From positions 47,807-111,806 of the forward strand of contig CALKDK010000019.1 in assembly GCA_938084055.1 (NCBI GenBank): a DNA stretch of 64,000 nt, written 5' to 3'. Every line of letters starts with the position of its first letter. Position 1 is the stretch's first letter. Below the pieces are notes generated by a model, which saw only the letters and a program-made list of their open reading frames with translations, did no database searches and was not told the origin of the DNA. Of the stretch, positions 25,529 to 34,651 are shown in pieces. The position numbers and the translations under genes are program-made. This DNA comes from an uncultured Luminiphilus sp. (GTDB lineage Bacteria > Pseudomonadota > Gammaproteobacteria > Pseudomonadales > Halieaceae).

Positions 25529-26754
25529 CAGAGGCTGACGGCCAGATGTTCAAAGCCCCTAAACAGGAAGGCCTGCCGCAACCGGGCGCCGTGGGCGTCA
25601 ACTTCAAAATCTGGAAAGGCAGAAAACAATTCCTCAAGAAAGACGCGACCCTCCAGCCGCGCCAATTCAGCCCCCACGCAGTAGTGAATGCCCCCACCAA
25701 ATGTGAGGGGCTTCTCTGCTCGGGGATCGATTACAAAGGCCTCCGGCTGTGCAAACACCGCCCTGTCGCGATTGGCAGCCGCCACAATAGTCAGGATCCG
25801 ATCACCCGCAGCGATCCCCTGTCCGGCGACCACCGTGTCGGCAAGGGCTGTCCGGTAGGTGGCCTGGAGTGAGGACTCGTAGCGCACGATCTCCTCGGTG
25901 GCGTCAGGGGCCAGACCAGGGTTCACTGCCAACTTGGCACGCTCGTCGGGATGGGTGCCCAGTAGATACATGCCATTGCCAATCATATGCGCAGTCGTCT
26001 CAAATCCGGCCCCGAACAGGCCGATAACCGAAGTACTGAGCTCCTCGGCCGAGAGTGATGCATCCCCCTCCCGGGCCGACACCAGTGCCGTGGTGAGATC
26101 ATCGCGGGGGTGAGCCCGTCGTCGCTCAAACAGATCGTCAAAGAAGGCAGTCAAGAACTCCATCTGACGATTGGCGAGGGCGAGTTCCCCTGTATCAAGC
26201 GCACGGGTTTCAAACACCGGGAAAGTATCGGCAATCGCCTGGTTCAGCTGGGTCAGAAGCTCGTCGGAAAACTCATTCTCCTGCAGCCCCAGCATGTCGC
26301 ACATCACCAATGTGGGAAATCGATAGGCAAAGGATTCAATAAAATTGATGCCTGGCTGTTCTGCCAATTTAGCCAGCATGGTGCGGGCCAGCTCACGAAC
26401 CCGCGGCTCCATGGCGCGGATACGCTTCAGTGACAGCGCGCCAGCAACCAGTCCGCGCAGTCGCGTGTGGGTGGGTGGGTCCTGCATGACAAACACCCGT
26501 GACAACCAGGCGTAAGCCGGATTCGCCAAAACATCGAAGCTATCGTCGTAGAACAGCTGAATATTTTTGACGAAGTCGCCCTGGCCAAAGGTCTTGTCGA
26601 TGAGCACATGCCGACAATCGTCGTAACGCGTCATGACCCAAAATCCCAGGTCAGACCGATGAATCGGGTCCTCCTCGCGCAGCCAACGGAAGATGGGGTA
26701 CGGATCCGCAAGGAGCTGCGGATCCATGGGGTTAAAGGAGAACGGTGCGTTCAC
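25528..26754 (-). CDS. cytochrome P450
   Basis: Soluble class I bacterial P450 of 408 residues. The heme-binding loop FGGGIHYCVG has the axial Cys359. The I-helix oxygen-activation motif is AGFETT at 239-244 (acid replaced by Glu-Thr-Thr, common in bacteria), and the ExxR pair is Glu288/Arg291. The pattern (GVFVMQDPPTHTRLR, RYESSLQATYRTA) fits families that hydroxylate terpenes, steroids and short-chain alkanes. No ferredoxin or ferredoxin reductase gene is adjacent, so electron partners are elsewhere. It lies between the TonB receptor and the luciferase-like monooxygenase in one leftward series. Confidence 0.93.
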   Translation of the reverse strand: MNAPFSFNPMDPQLLADPYPIFRWLREEDPIHRSDLGFWVMTRYDDCRHVLIDKTFGQGDFVKNIQLFYDDSFDVLANPAYAWLSRVFVMQDPPTHTRLRGLVAGALSLKRIRAMEPRVRELARTMLAKLAEQPGINFIESFAYRFPTLVMCDMLGLQENEFSDELLTQLNQAIADTFPVFETRALDTGELALANRQMEFLTAFFDDLFERRRAHPRDDLTTALVSAREGDASLSAEELSTSVIGLFGAGFETTAHMIGNGMYLLGTHPDERAKLAVNPGLAPDATEEIVRYESSLQATYRTALADTVVAGQGIAAGDRILTIVAAANRDRAVFAQPEAFVIDPRAEKPLTFGGGIHYCVGAELARLEGRVFLEELFSAFPDFEVDAHGARLRQAFLFRGFEHLAVSL

Positions 26755-26775
26755 CGCGCGCGGTCACCGCCCCGA

Positions 26776-28974
26776 CTAAAAATCGAGGCTAACCGTAGCG
26801 CCAAAGGTGCGCGGTGGCAGCATTGAGCCTACCCGCAGGGAGTTGTACAGCGGCGCGGTGATGATGTTGTTCGAGATCACCTCCTCATCGGCCAGGTTGC
26901 GACCCCAGACCGCGAGGCTCCATCGCTCACCCGGCAAGGTGTAAACCGCACGGGCATTCAGCAATCCATAGCCTTCCTGGAAGGCATCCTCCCGATTCCA
27001 TTCCGTGAAATACACGTCATCCTGATAGTAGTACTCACCGCGCAGCATCAGGTCACCACCCATGACCGAAGCCTGGTAGTTCAATCCGACTTTAAAGGTG
27101 TATTCCGGCGCATTGGGGAGCGTATTGCCACTCAGGTCTTTGATGGCAAAACCATCGGAATAGTCGCCGTTGAAAAACTCCTTGTACTCCGCACTCAGGT
27201 AAGTAGCGTAAACATCAAGGGTGAAGTTATCAGACAGTGCTGCATCAACTTCGACCTCAAGCCCGTAGTTCTCCGCCTCGGCTGCGTTGATCGTGCTCAC
27301 CGTGCTGTTGGCGTCCACGAAAGAAATCTGCAGGTCGGCGTAGTCGTAATAAAATCCGGACACTGCGTAGCGAACACTGCCGTTGGCGGTGGCACCCTTC
27401 AAACCCAACTCAAAGGCATCCACTGTTTCCGGCTCGAGTGGTGGACTGGTGCTGCCCGTGTTGATCACCCCGGACTTGAAGGCCTGGTTATAGGTGGCAT
27501 AGAGCAACATGTTGTCTGATGGCTGGAACTCCAGTGTGAGTCGGGGTGTCACATCGCTCCAGTCTTCAGACTGGTTGGTGGGGACATTCAGCGGCAGGGC
27601 ATCAAATATGAAGGCCCCGGTGCCCGTGCGTTCTTCGTAGTTATAGCGGACTCCGGCAATGACTTTGAAGGCGTCGGTCAACTGGTAGCTCGCTTCGGCA
27701 TAGATGCCGTAGGCCTCGATATCAACATCGCCATTTTGTTCGTAGCGACCCGATCCGATGAAATCTCCCACCGGGGTGCCGCACAGCTCAGGGGCCAGCA
27801 GGGCACAGATATTGGTCAGGGGCACCAGAACCTGGCCGTAAAGCTCCTCCTCGAAATACATGGCGCCGGCAAGGAAGTCGAGTCGATCGCCGGAGAAGTT
27901 ATAGACGAATTCCTGGCTCCAGGATTCACTGCGCTCGGTATAGTTGTTTTGTCCAAACAGGTTGGCATCGGTTGAATCGAGGTCATCGCGCAGAAACCGA
28001 TCCAATTCCTGGAATGACGTAATCGACTTCAGGGTCTGGTTTTCAGCGACATCGAACTCGAGGGTTACGATGCCACTCTCGCCGTCGCGGGTATTGATGG
28101 CTTCCTGGTCTGAGTTAATGTCATAGATGCTCCCACCAGCCTGGAAAACCGTCTGCCCGCCAAAAATAGGCACGGCCAGTGGCCCCAAGGGGTTGCCCTC
28201 TGAGGGTCCAAAATAATGAAAGGCAAAGTTCTGGTCGTCCTCTTCGTAATGCTGGTAGGCCGCCGTTGCCCGGACAGCCCCTCCGGCGTCATAGGCGAGT
28301 GTTACCCGGTAGGCCTGGGCATCGCGATCGTCAACTTCCTCCCCGGAAAACAGATTGGTGCCGTAGCCGTCACGGTTCTCAAACTTACCTGCCACCCGGG
28401 CAGAGAGGGCATCACTCAGCGGCATATCTACCGCGCCTTCAAAATCGAGGAGGCTGTAATTACCGGCTGTGGCACGAATATAACCACCAAACTCCTTGCC
28501 GGGCTTGGCCGTCACCATATTGATGACCCCGGCGGTAGCACCGCGTCCATAGAGCGTGCCCTGTGGGCCGCGCAGCACCTCCAACTGGGCGAGATCAAAC
28601 ATGCCCATCAGCTGCGCCGCGGGCCGGGGAATGATCGCGCCATCCTGTAGGAAAGCCACGGCACCCTCGCCGCCAATATCGATACTCGTCATGCCGATAC
28701 CACGCATGAAGACCCGAGCGAAGCCAAACTGGTCGCCAATCGACAGGTTGGGCACATCAACGATCATATCCCGAACCGACTGCACGCCGCCGGGCACGAC
28801 GTCCTCACCGCCAATCACATTGGCCGCCGCCGCAAGGTCGGTCACCGCAACATCCTTTTTGGAAGCTGTCACAACCACCTCTTCAAGCATGGGTTGGGCC
28901 AGGGCCTGGCTGCCCAGTGCAGCGGCGGCTCCTCCCAGCATCAGGAACCTTGGCAAATATCCTGCTTTCTTCAT
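26776..28974 (-). CDS. TonB-dependent outer membrane receptor
   Basis: Outer-membrane receptor of 732 residues for active uptake of a large or scarce ligand. It has a signal peptide (MKKAGYLPRFLML... ending LAQP), a TonB box-like LEEVVVTASKK, a plug domain with RGIGMTSIDIG and GPQGTLYGRGATAGVINMVT, then a beta-barrel ending in a C-terminal Phe (SLDF). I start at 28974, where AGGAG precedes at good spacing; a longer frame begins at 29016. It is inside the catabolic series, so the ligand is probably the hydrophobic substrate of the P450 pathway rather than iron (inference). Confidence 0.92.
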   Translation of the reverse strand: MKKAGYLPRFLMLGGAAAALGSQALAQPMLEEVVVTASKKDVAVTDLAAAANVIGGEDVVPGGVQSVRDMIVDVPNLSIGDQFGFARVFMRGIGMTSIDIGGEGAVAFLQDGAIIPRPAAQLMGMFDLAQLEVLRGPQGTLYGRGATAGVINMVTAKPGKEFGGYIRATAGNYSLLDFEGAVDMPLSDALSARVAGKFENRDGYGTNLFSGEEVDDRDAQAYRVTLAYDAGGAVRATAAYQHYEEDDQNFAFHYFGPSEGNPLGPLAVPIFGGQTVFQAGGSIYDINSDQEAINTRDGESGIVTLEFDVAENQTLKSITSFQELDRFLRDDLDSTDANLFGQNNYTERSESWSQEFVYNFSGDRLDFLAGAMYFEEELYGQVLVPLTNICALLAPELCGTPVGDFIGSGRYEQNGDVDIEAYGIYAEASYQLTDAFKVIAGVRYNYEERTGTGAFIFDALPLNVPTNQSEDWSDVTPRLTLEFQPSDNMLLYATYNQAFKSGVINTGSTSPPLEPETVDAFELGLKGATANGSVRYAVSGFYYDYADLQISFVDANSTVSTINAAEAENYGLEVEVDAALSDNFTLDVYATYLSAEYKEFFNGDYSDGFAIKDLSGNTLPNAPEYTFKVGLNYQASVMGGDLMLRGEYYYQDDVYFTEWNREDAFQEGYGLLNARAVYTLPGERWSLAVWGRNLADEEVISNNIITAPLYNSLRVGSMLPPRTFGATVSLDF

Positions 28975-29016
28975 TATTGTTGCTCCTAGTTTTACGGCTA
29001 ACATTACTGGCCTCAA

Positions 29017-30639
29017 TCAGGCCGACAGTGTCTCTCGTTTAAAATGCAGTCCGACCGCGGCCCTGTCCCAGGTATCGTCGGTAATCCCCTCATTGCGAAG
29101 AACGTGCTTCATCACTTTTGAGGAAGGTGTTTTGGGCAGCTCATCGAGCAACCGCACATAGCGTGGCACCATGAAGTGGGCCATACGCTCCCCGAGGAAT
29201 CGCACCAGACTCTCGGGGTCTATGGTCTGTCCTTCGACCGCCGCAACCGCGATCATGACTTCATCTTCCCCCACATCGCTGGCTACAGCGTAGGCGGCCG
29301 CCTCACGAACGGCGTCGTAGGCGACGACTTCCGCCTCGACTTCAAAGGAGGAGATGTTTTCCCCACGGCGGCGGATGGCATCTTTCATCCGATCGACAAA
29401 GTAGTAATACCCGTCTTCGTCAACCCGAAAACAATCTCCCGTATGGAACCAGCCGTTGCGCCAGGCTGAGGCCGTCGCGTCGGGTTGCTTGTAGTAACCG
29501 GAATTCATGCCCCAGGGCCGATCGGTCCGGACAATCATCTCGCCGATCTCGCCGACGGGCACCTCGCAGTCAAACTCGTCCACCAGGCGCACATCGACAC
29601 CCTCGCGCTTGCGACCACAGGTGCCCCGCTTGGTGGGATTGGGCTCGGAAACAATGGGCGAGCTGACCTCGGTCATATTGAAAATGGTGTAAACATCGGA
29701 ACCAAACCGCGCGGTAAAGTCAGTACAGGTTTCGGTCAGCGGCACCATAAACACGAGACGCACCGAATGGTCCCTGTCGTCGTCAGAGGGCGGCTGTTTG
29801 AGCAGGAAAGTCGCCATTACCCCTAACAGGAATACAGCGGTTGTTTGTGAGGAACGGACAAATGGCCAGAAGGTGTCAGTAGAGAAGCCCTCGGTAACGG
29901 CGATGGAGCCGCCCCGGGCCAGCATGACAAAGATCACGCCCATACCGCCGATATGAAAGATAGGCATGTTGATCAGAAACCGATCTTCCCCGGTAACAAA
30001 GGGCCAGGTTTCTGGGCCTGCATTGGTAAAAATATGCAGATAAGAGGACAGCACCCCTTTTGAGGGTCCCGTTGTTCCCGATGTAAAAATAATCGATTGG
30101 GTATCCCAGGGCTCTATGGGGCTGTCAAGTTCGGGGGGTGGCGCGCTCGCCCCATTGATGTTCGCCCAGGGAACATGCTCAACCCCCCCGGGAGCGGCCT
30201 CGTCGCCCAAACAAATGATTCGACCGATTTTCGGACAGTCAACCTCCGCCAGCCGGTCGAGAAGCTGGCCATGGGCCACGAGGACGGCCGCGTCTGACAG
30301 GTTCAGCGTGTGCTCAAGCACCTTGCCCTTGAATGCTGTGTTGAGAGGCACAAAAACAGCCCCCAGGTAGTTGAGCGCAAAAAACGTGAGAATCGCTTCC
30401 TTGCCGTCGAACATCCAGACGGCTACGTGATCGCCGCGCTTTACGCCAGACTCGGCGAAGCCACCCGCGATTTGCCGCACACGACCCAGTAACTGTCCGT
30501 ACTGCCATTCCTCTCCATCCTGAAAAACAGCGAAGACCTGTTCGGGTTTTTCACTCGCCCAACGCTCAAGCAGGTAACGGGTAACGCAACGATCTCGATC
30601 CGGTATTCGAGGGTCAGACGTTGATGTCAGGGTTGTCAT
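29017..30639 (-). CDS. AMP-dependent acyl-CoA synthetase
   Basis: Second ANL-superfamily ligase of the region (540 residues). FTSGTTGPSKGV is the P-loop motif, with FNMTEVSSP as the A5 region, GWFHTGDCFRVDEDGYYYFVDR as the A7-A8 region and RRRGENISS as the hinge. The sequence resembles crotonobetaine/carnitine-CoA ligase (CaiC-like) and ATP-dependent acyl-CoA synthetases. It starts with an ATG preceded by GGGAGG at good spacing. It is co-directional with TetR and Fe-dehydrogenase genes upstream and the TonB receptor downstream, so it probably activates the acid formed in this pathway. Confidence 0.92.
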   Translation of the reverse strand: MTTLTSTSDPRIPDRDRCVTRYLLERWASEKPEQVFAVFQDGEEWQYGQLLGRVRQIAGGFAESGVKRGDHVAVWMFDGKEAILTFFALNYLGAVFVPLNTAFKGKVLEHTLNLSDAAVLVAHGQLLDRLAEVDCPKIGRIICLGDEAAPGGVEHVPWANINGASAPPPELDSPIEPWDTQSIIFTSGTTGPSKGVLSSYLHIFTNAGPETWPFVTGEDRFLINMPIFHIGGMGVIFVMLARGGSIAVTEGFSTDTFWPFVRSSQTTAVFLLGVMATFLLKQPPSDDDRDHSVRLVFMVPLTETCTDFTARFGSDVYTIFNMTEVSSPIVSEPNPTKRGTCGRKREGVDVRLVDEFDCEVPVGEIGEMIVRTDRPWGMNSGYYKQPDATASAWRNGWFHTGDCFRVDEDGYYYFVDRMKDAIRRRGENISSFEVEAEVVAYDAVREAAAYAVASDVGEDEVMIAVAAVEGQTIDPESLVRFLGERMAHFMVPRYVRLLDELPKTPSSKVMKHVLRNEGITDDTWDRAAVGLHFKRETLSA

Positions 30640-30669
30640 GGCCTTACCGCCTCCCTTTTTTATAGCTGG

Positions 30670-31323
30670 TCACTGGCGTGCCGCCCCTGGGCTGTCAGGC
30701 GGCGATCCCACACCCACGACGGACATCACCATCCTCTGGGTGTGCGCAATGATCTGGTGCCGTGTCTGCTTACCCCCGGGCCGATACCACAGGGCAACCC
30801 AGGTCATCATGCCGCCGATGGTATTGGCAGTAAGTACCGCGTCGACGATCTTGAACTCTGCCGCGTCCTGCCCCTGTTCCAGAATGGCCGCCAGTTTGTG
30901 ATCAAAAAGGCTTCGATACTCGCGGATTTCCCGTGCCTGCGCCTGGTCAAGGTTCTTCTCTTCCCGCTCATACACCACGATGAATTTCTGGAATTCAAAA
31001 ATAATTCCGAGCACCGATTCCACCAGGCGACTGAGTCGATCACTGGCGGAATCACCGGTGCCCAATTGCACCTGCTCGATGGCCGCCAGTGACTGCAGAA
31101 TGCCGGTCTGGCAGATATCGTAAAGAAGCTCTGTCTTGTTGGCATAGTGGGTATAAATAAAGGGTTTGGTCACCTCCAGACGCTGGGCGATTGCATCCAG
31201 AGTGGTGCCCTCATACCCCTGCTCAAAAAACAGGTGACTCGCCTCCTCCCGGATGCGCCGTCGTTTGAAGTCGGTGACTTCATGCTTAAGACTGTACTGG
31301 GGTAGCGTTACGGCAACGGACAT
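30670..31323 (-). CDS. TetR/AcrR family transcriptional regulator
   Basis: A 217-residue repressor-type regulator. The N-terminal helix-turn-helix is clear (TLDAIAQRLEVTKPFIYTHYANKTELLYDI region), and the C-terminal domain is a helical ligand-binding part with a QAREIREYRSLFDHKLAAIL helix. It lies inside the leftward series, three bases after the Fe-dehydrogenase stop, so it is probably autoregulated and controls the catabolic cluster. Its ligand is most likely an acyl-CoA or the substrate (inference). A candidate operator is the short palindrome in the divergent control region. Confidence 0.9.
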   Translation of the reverse strand: MSVAVTLPQYSLKHEVTDFKRRRIREEASHLFFEQGYEGTTLDAIAQRLEVTKPFIYTHYANKTELLYDICQTGILQSLAAIEQVQLGTGDSASDRLSRLVESVLGIIFEFQKFIVVYEREEKNLDQAQAREIREYRSLFDHKLAAILEQGQDAAEFKIVDAVLTANTIGGMMTWVALWYRPGGKQTRHQIIAHTQRMVMSVVGVGSPPDSPGAARQ

Positions 31324-31326
31324 GGG

Positions 31327-32544
31327 CTAGCGGGCCTGCTCGAGAATGGCCCTGACATCCGCCGGACCGGTAATTTCCCTCGGGTTCGTCCGGGACCAGA
31401 AATCCAGCATGGTGTATTCAGCGATCAGATCAAGCTGATCGTCGGCGACGCCCACCTCACCCAGCGTACGCGGCATTCCCAGGCCGCGTATGAATTCATC
31501 CACAACCGTACTGGCGTCCTCGCCCGGGCGCCCGAAGCTGGCACTGATCTTGTCCTGCTTGTCACCACTGACCGGCTTGTTAAAGGCGAGTACGGCTGGC
31601 GCCATCACGCAGGAGCAGTAGCCATGCGGCACGTCAGCGGTACCCCCAAGGACGTGACCAATCGCATGGCTCGCCCCCATCGGCACGCCGCCAATAATCG
31701 GGATCATGGACTGCCAGGCACCTACCTGGCACTGCAGGCGGGCGTCGAGATCACCGGGGTCAGATTTGACAGCTGGCATGGCGCTACTGAGCAGCCTCAG
31801 GGCACTCTCGGCCACGCCGTCACAAAAGTAACTGGAATGCCTTGAAGCCAGGGACTCCAGGGCATGATCAACCGCACGCACCCCCGTCGAATGCCACAGC
31901 CACTCGGGCGTATGCACGGTCAATGCTGGATCGAGCACGATGGCGACCGGCGCCATAAGACGGTGGGTGTAGCCCTGTTTTTTATTTTCACGGTCGTCGG
32001 TGACCCCACCCATGGTGTTGAACTCGCCCCCGGACAGGGTGGTAGGACAGCAGATGACACGAATGTCAGGGCCTTCAAACACCGGGGCGACCGTATCGCC
32101 ATTGCCGTCGACGTAGACATAAAAGCCTTCGAAGTCTTCGTGGGCGAGCATATTGTGCTTCATACCCAGTGCAATCACCTTGCCGGCATCGGTTACCGAC
32201 CCGCCTCCCACGGTAATAATGAGGTCGGCCTCTGCCGCCCTGGCAGCGGCCATTGCCTTGAGCACATCCGTGCGCGGGGCGTGGGGTGCAATACCGTCGT
32301 AGGTCAGGGCCAGCCGGGACCCCAGTGCGCTTTCAATGCGCGTGATCTCATCGGTATTGTTGCGCAGGGTGGAACTCACCAGAAGAAAAACGCGTTGGGC
32401 CCCCAGTGTCTCTGCCTCTTCGCCCAAAGCCTCTGCCGCCGGCCGTCCCATGTGCACGCGTTCGGTGGCCGTCTGCCCCAGTGTCGATGCGTCGTATCCA
32501 AACACAGCGTTTCCACCTTCTATTGTTATCGTTGTGGTACTCAA
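31327..32544 (-). CDS. iron-containing alcohol dehydrogenase
   Basis: Group III metal-dependent dehydrogenase of the Fe-ADH/maleylacetate reductase family (405 residues). NAD-binding is shown by TVGGGSVTDAGKVIALG, and metal-ligand histidines by RAVDHALESL and GASHAIGHVLGG. The family oxidises alcohols or hydroxy acids, or reduces maleylacetate. It starts with TTG at 32544 and no better start is visible. First gene of the leftward series and divergent from the B12 mutase operon 73 bases away. In this context, oxidation of the alcohol made by the P450 is the simplest idea (inference). Confidence 0.85.
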   Translation of the reverse strand: MSTTTITIEGGNAVFGYDASTLGQTATERVHMGRPAAEALGEEAETLGAQRVFLLVSSTLRNNTDEITRIESALGSRLALTYDGIAPHAPRTDVLKAMAAARAAEADLIITVGGGSVTDAGKVIALGMKHNMLAHEDFEGFYVYVDGNGDTVAPVFEGPDIRVICCPTTLSGGEFNTMGGVTDDRENKKQGYTHRLMAPVAIVLDPALTVHTPEWLWHSTGVRAVDHALESLASRHSSYFCDGVAESALRLLSSAMPAVKSDPGDLDARLQCQVGAWQSMIPIIGGVPMGASHAIGHVLGGTADVPHGYCSCVMAPAVLAFNKPVSGDKQDKISASFGRPGEDASTVVDEFIRGLGMPRTLGEVGVADDQLDLIAEYTMLDFWSRTNPREITGPADVRAILEQAR

Positions 32545-32617
32545 CGTATCAATAGCTTACTGCAAAGTAAACATGTAGTAGTCTATGGCAAAAATAACGA
32601 TACCGAGGTTTTCACCG
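32545..32617. promoter_or_regulatory. divergent control region with palindrome
   Basis: A 73-base interval between the leftward Fe-dehydrogenase and the rightward mutase large subunit, rich in A/T relative to its surroundings. It contains a perfect inverted repeat TTACT-GCAA-AGTAA (32557-32570) next to ACATGT (32571-32576). Spacing and position suit a TetR operator shared by both operons. The GAGG ribosome-binding site of the mutase gene is at 32605-32608. Confidence 0.45.
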
Positions 32618-34249
32618 ATGCGCGCAAAAGGTCCCGACGACACGGTGCAGGCCTGCTCGGACATCCCCCTCAAGCCCTATTACACGGCGGAGGACATCCC
32701 CAGTGCCCACGCGGCGCGCGCGAATCAGGCACCGGGAGAAGCCCCCTACCACCGAGGGTTTCACCCTTCCGGCTACCGCTCAAAACCCTGGCGGATCTTC
32801 CAGCTCAGCGGCTTTGGCAAACCCGAAGACGAAAACGAACGGATCAAGTTCCTGCTGAAAAACGGCGAAACGGGCTTCATCATGGAGCACGATCGCAACA
32901 CCGCGGATCACTGCTACAACGTCGATCACCCCGAAGTGCTCGCCCGCCGGGAAGACGTCGGCCTGACGGGGGCAGTGATGCAGAGCGTGCGGGACACGGC
33001 CATCTGTCTCGACGGCTTGCCGATGGACACCAGTTTTGGGCATGCCGGGGGAGCGGTAGTCCAGCACGCACCTTTTGCCCTGGCCGCCTACTGGACCGTG
33101 GCAAAGCAACGCGGCTACGACCTGGAGCGACTGGCCGGCACCGGCCAGAGCGACTTCAACCTGACGTACCTCGGCTGCATTACCAAGCAGCAGATTCCCA
33201 CCGACGCCGGTCTGCGTTTCAATGCCGACATTATTGAGTTTTGCACCGAACGCTTGCCGCGGTGGGTACCCGTTTCCATTGCCGGCTATAACGGTGCCGA
33301 TACCGGACTAACGCCCGACCAGGAGTTGGGCAGCCTGTTTGCCAACGCCGTCGAATACCTCGATGAAATAAAAAAGCGGGGCAGGATTCCCCTGGATGTG
33401 GCGGCGCGGGGTTGCGGTGGCGTCAGTTTCCGAGCCTCGATCAAGATTTTTGAAGAGGCCTGCAAAATGCGGGCTGCGCGCCTGATGTGGTCCGATTTGC
33501 TAAAAGAGCGCTACGGCATCACGGATGAGCGCGTCGCCAACCTCAGAATACACTGCGTCACGGCGGGCTCGAAAATGGCCTACCAGCAGCCCATGAATAA
33601 TCTGGTCAGGGGTGCACTCATGGCCGTGAGCGCCGTATTGGGTGGCGTGCAGTCCCTCGGCGTATCGGGCTACGACGAAGCGCTGTCGATACCTTCTGAA
33701 CACGCGCACCAGATGTCGGTGCGTATCCAGCAAATCCTCATGGAAGAAACCGGCCTCACCGATGTAACCGACCCACTGGGCGGTTCCTACTATGTCGAGA
33801 CCCTAACCGCGCAACTGGTCGAAAAAGCATGGACCTTCTTTGAGGAAATCCTGAGCCGAGGAGGCTACCTCGCCTGCCTCGATTCGGGCTGGCTGCACGC
33901 CAAAGCAGAAGAGAATCAACACAAGGAATTCATGCAAACCGAGAGCGGCGAAGCGAACATTGTCGGCGTGACCATGGCCCATGACGACTCGAGTCCATTT
34001 GAGATCGATGGCTTCATTGGTTCAGATGATGCTTTCGATGTGGCTTTGGAGCGCCTTGCGGAAGTCAAGCGCAGTCGCCATGAGAAAGGGGCTGCAGATG
34101 CCCTGAAACGCCTGGAACAGGTGTGCCGTAGCGACGACAACATTATGCCCGTGATGATGGACTGCCTTGAAGCCGAGGCCACCCTCGGCGAGGTGGGAGA
34201 TGTCTACCGCGAGGTGTTCGGCGACTGGCGAACACCGATCCAAAGTTGA
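32618..34249 (+). CDS. B12-dependent acyl-CoA mutase, large subunit (atypical)
   Basis: Homologue of the methylmalonyl-CoA mutase large (TIM-barrel, acyl-CoA-binding) subunit, 543 residues from the ATG at 32618, which has GAGG nine bases upstream (an ATG at 32585 lacks one). It keeps late family blocks such as VLGGVQSLGVSGYDEALSIP and TDPLGGSYYVE. The substrate pocket differs. The position of Tyr89 in methylmalonyl-CoA mutase (Ile in 2-hydroxyisobutyryl-CoA mutase) is Leu63. The hydroxyl-binding Asp117 of 2-hydroxyisobutyryl-CoA mutase is Glu90. The carboxylate-binding Arg207 is Cys187. The catalytic His of GYH is Asn225. It therefore cannot be assigned to methylmalonyl- or isobutyryl-CoA. 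Rearrangement of a polar, branched acyl-CoA is inferred. First gene of a three-gene operon. Confidence 0.88.
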   Translation: MRAKGPDDTVQACSDIPLKPYYTAEDIPSAHAARANQAPGEAPYHRGFHPSGYRSKPWRIFQLSGFGKPEDENERIKFLLKNGETGFIMEHDRNTADHCYNVDHPEVLARREDVGLTGAVMQSVRDTAICLDGLPMDTSFGHAGGAVVQHAPFALAAYWTVAKQRGYDLERLAGTGQSDFNLTYLGCITKQQIPTDAGLRFNADIIEFCTERLPRWVPVSIAGYNGADTGLTPDQELGSLFANAVEYLDEIKKRGRIPLDVAARGCGGVSFRASIKIFEEACKMRAARLMWSDLLKERYGITDERVANLRIHCVTAGSKMAYQQPMNNLVRGALMAVSAVLGGVQSLGVSGYDEALSIPSEHAHQMSVRIQQILMEETGLTDVTDPLGGSYYVETLTAQLVEKAWTFFEEILSRGGYLACLDSGWLHAKAEENQHKEFMQTESGEANIVGVTMAHDDSSPFEIDGFIGSDDAFDVALERLAEVKRSRHEKGAADALKRLEQVCRSDDNIMPVMMDCLEAEATLGEVGDVYREVFGDWRTPIQS

Positions 34250-34261
34250 GGGGGTAAGCGC

Positions 34262-34651
34262 GTGAAGCCAAAACGAATCCTGATGGCCAAAACCGGACTT
34301 GATGGTCACTGGCGGGGCCCAACGATTGTGGCTCGGGCCCTTCGGGATGCCGGTTTTGAGGTCATTATGATCGGTATGGCGACCACCGCCGAGATCGTTG
34401 CAGCCGCAGTTGATGAAGATGTCGACCTGGTCGGGCTCAATATTGGCGGCCACATTGACGTGGCACTGCGCGCGGTGGATGCGGTGCAATCGGCCGCGCC
34501 GGAAATGCCCATTTTCGCCGGGGGGACCATCCCACCCCACGCCTGCAAGCAACTCGAGGCGAAGGGGCTGGAAGTATTTCCCCCCGGCTCCATGCTTGCG
34601 GATATTGTCGATTCGGCCAATCGGCTGACGGGGCTCAGCGAAGCACCATGA
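34262..34651 (+). CDS. B12-binding small subunit of the mutase
   Basis: A 129-residue cobalamin-binding domain protein. DGHWRG at residues 14-19 is the DxHxxG motif, whose His is the lower ligand of cobalt. FAGGTIP holds the second glycine-rich motif. The usual S-x-L motif after the second strand is missing: VGLNIGGH is two residues shorter than the normal GLSxLxxxH region. Starts with GTG at 34262 behind a GAGGGGG sequence, 12 bases after the large subunit and overlapping the GTPase gene by four bases. A free-standing B12 subunit is the arrangement of isobutyryl- and 2-hydroxyisobutyryl-CoA mutases. Confidence 0.9.
   Translation: MKPKRILMAKTGLDGHWRGPTIVARALRDAGFEVIMIGMATTAEIVAAAVDEDVDLVGLNIGGHIDVALRAVDAVQSAAPEMPIFAGGTIPPHACKQLEAKGLEVFPPGSMLADIVDSANRLTGLSEAP

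Noticed and set aside
31864..33237. Long rightward frame (457 residues) over the Fe-dehydrogenase and mutase starts
   Set aside because: It overlaps two well supported genes in other frames and has no recognisable domain; long shadow frames are expected at high GC.
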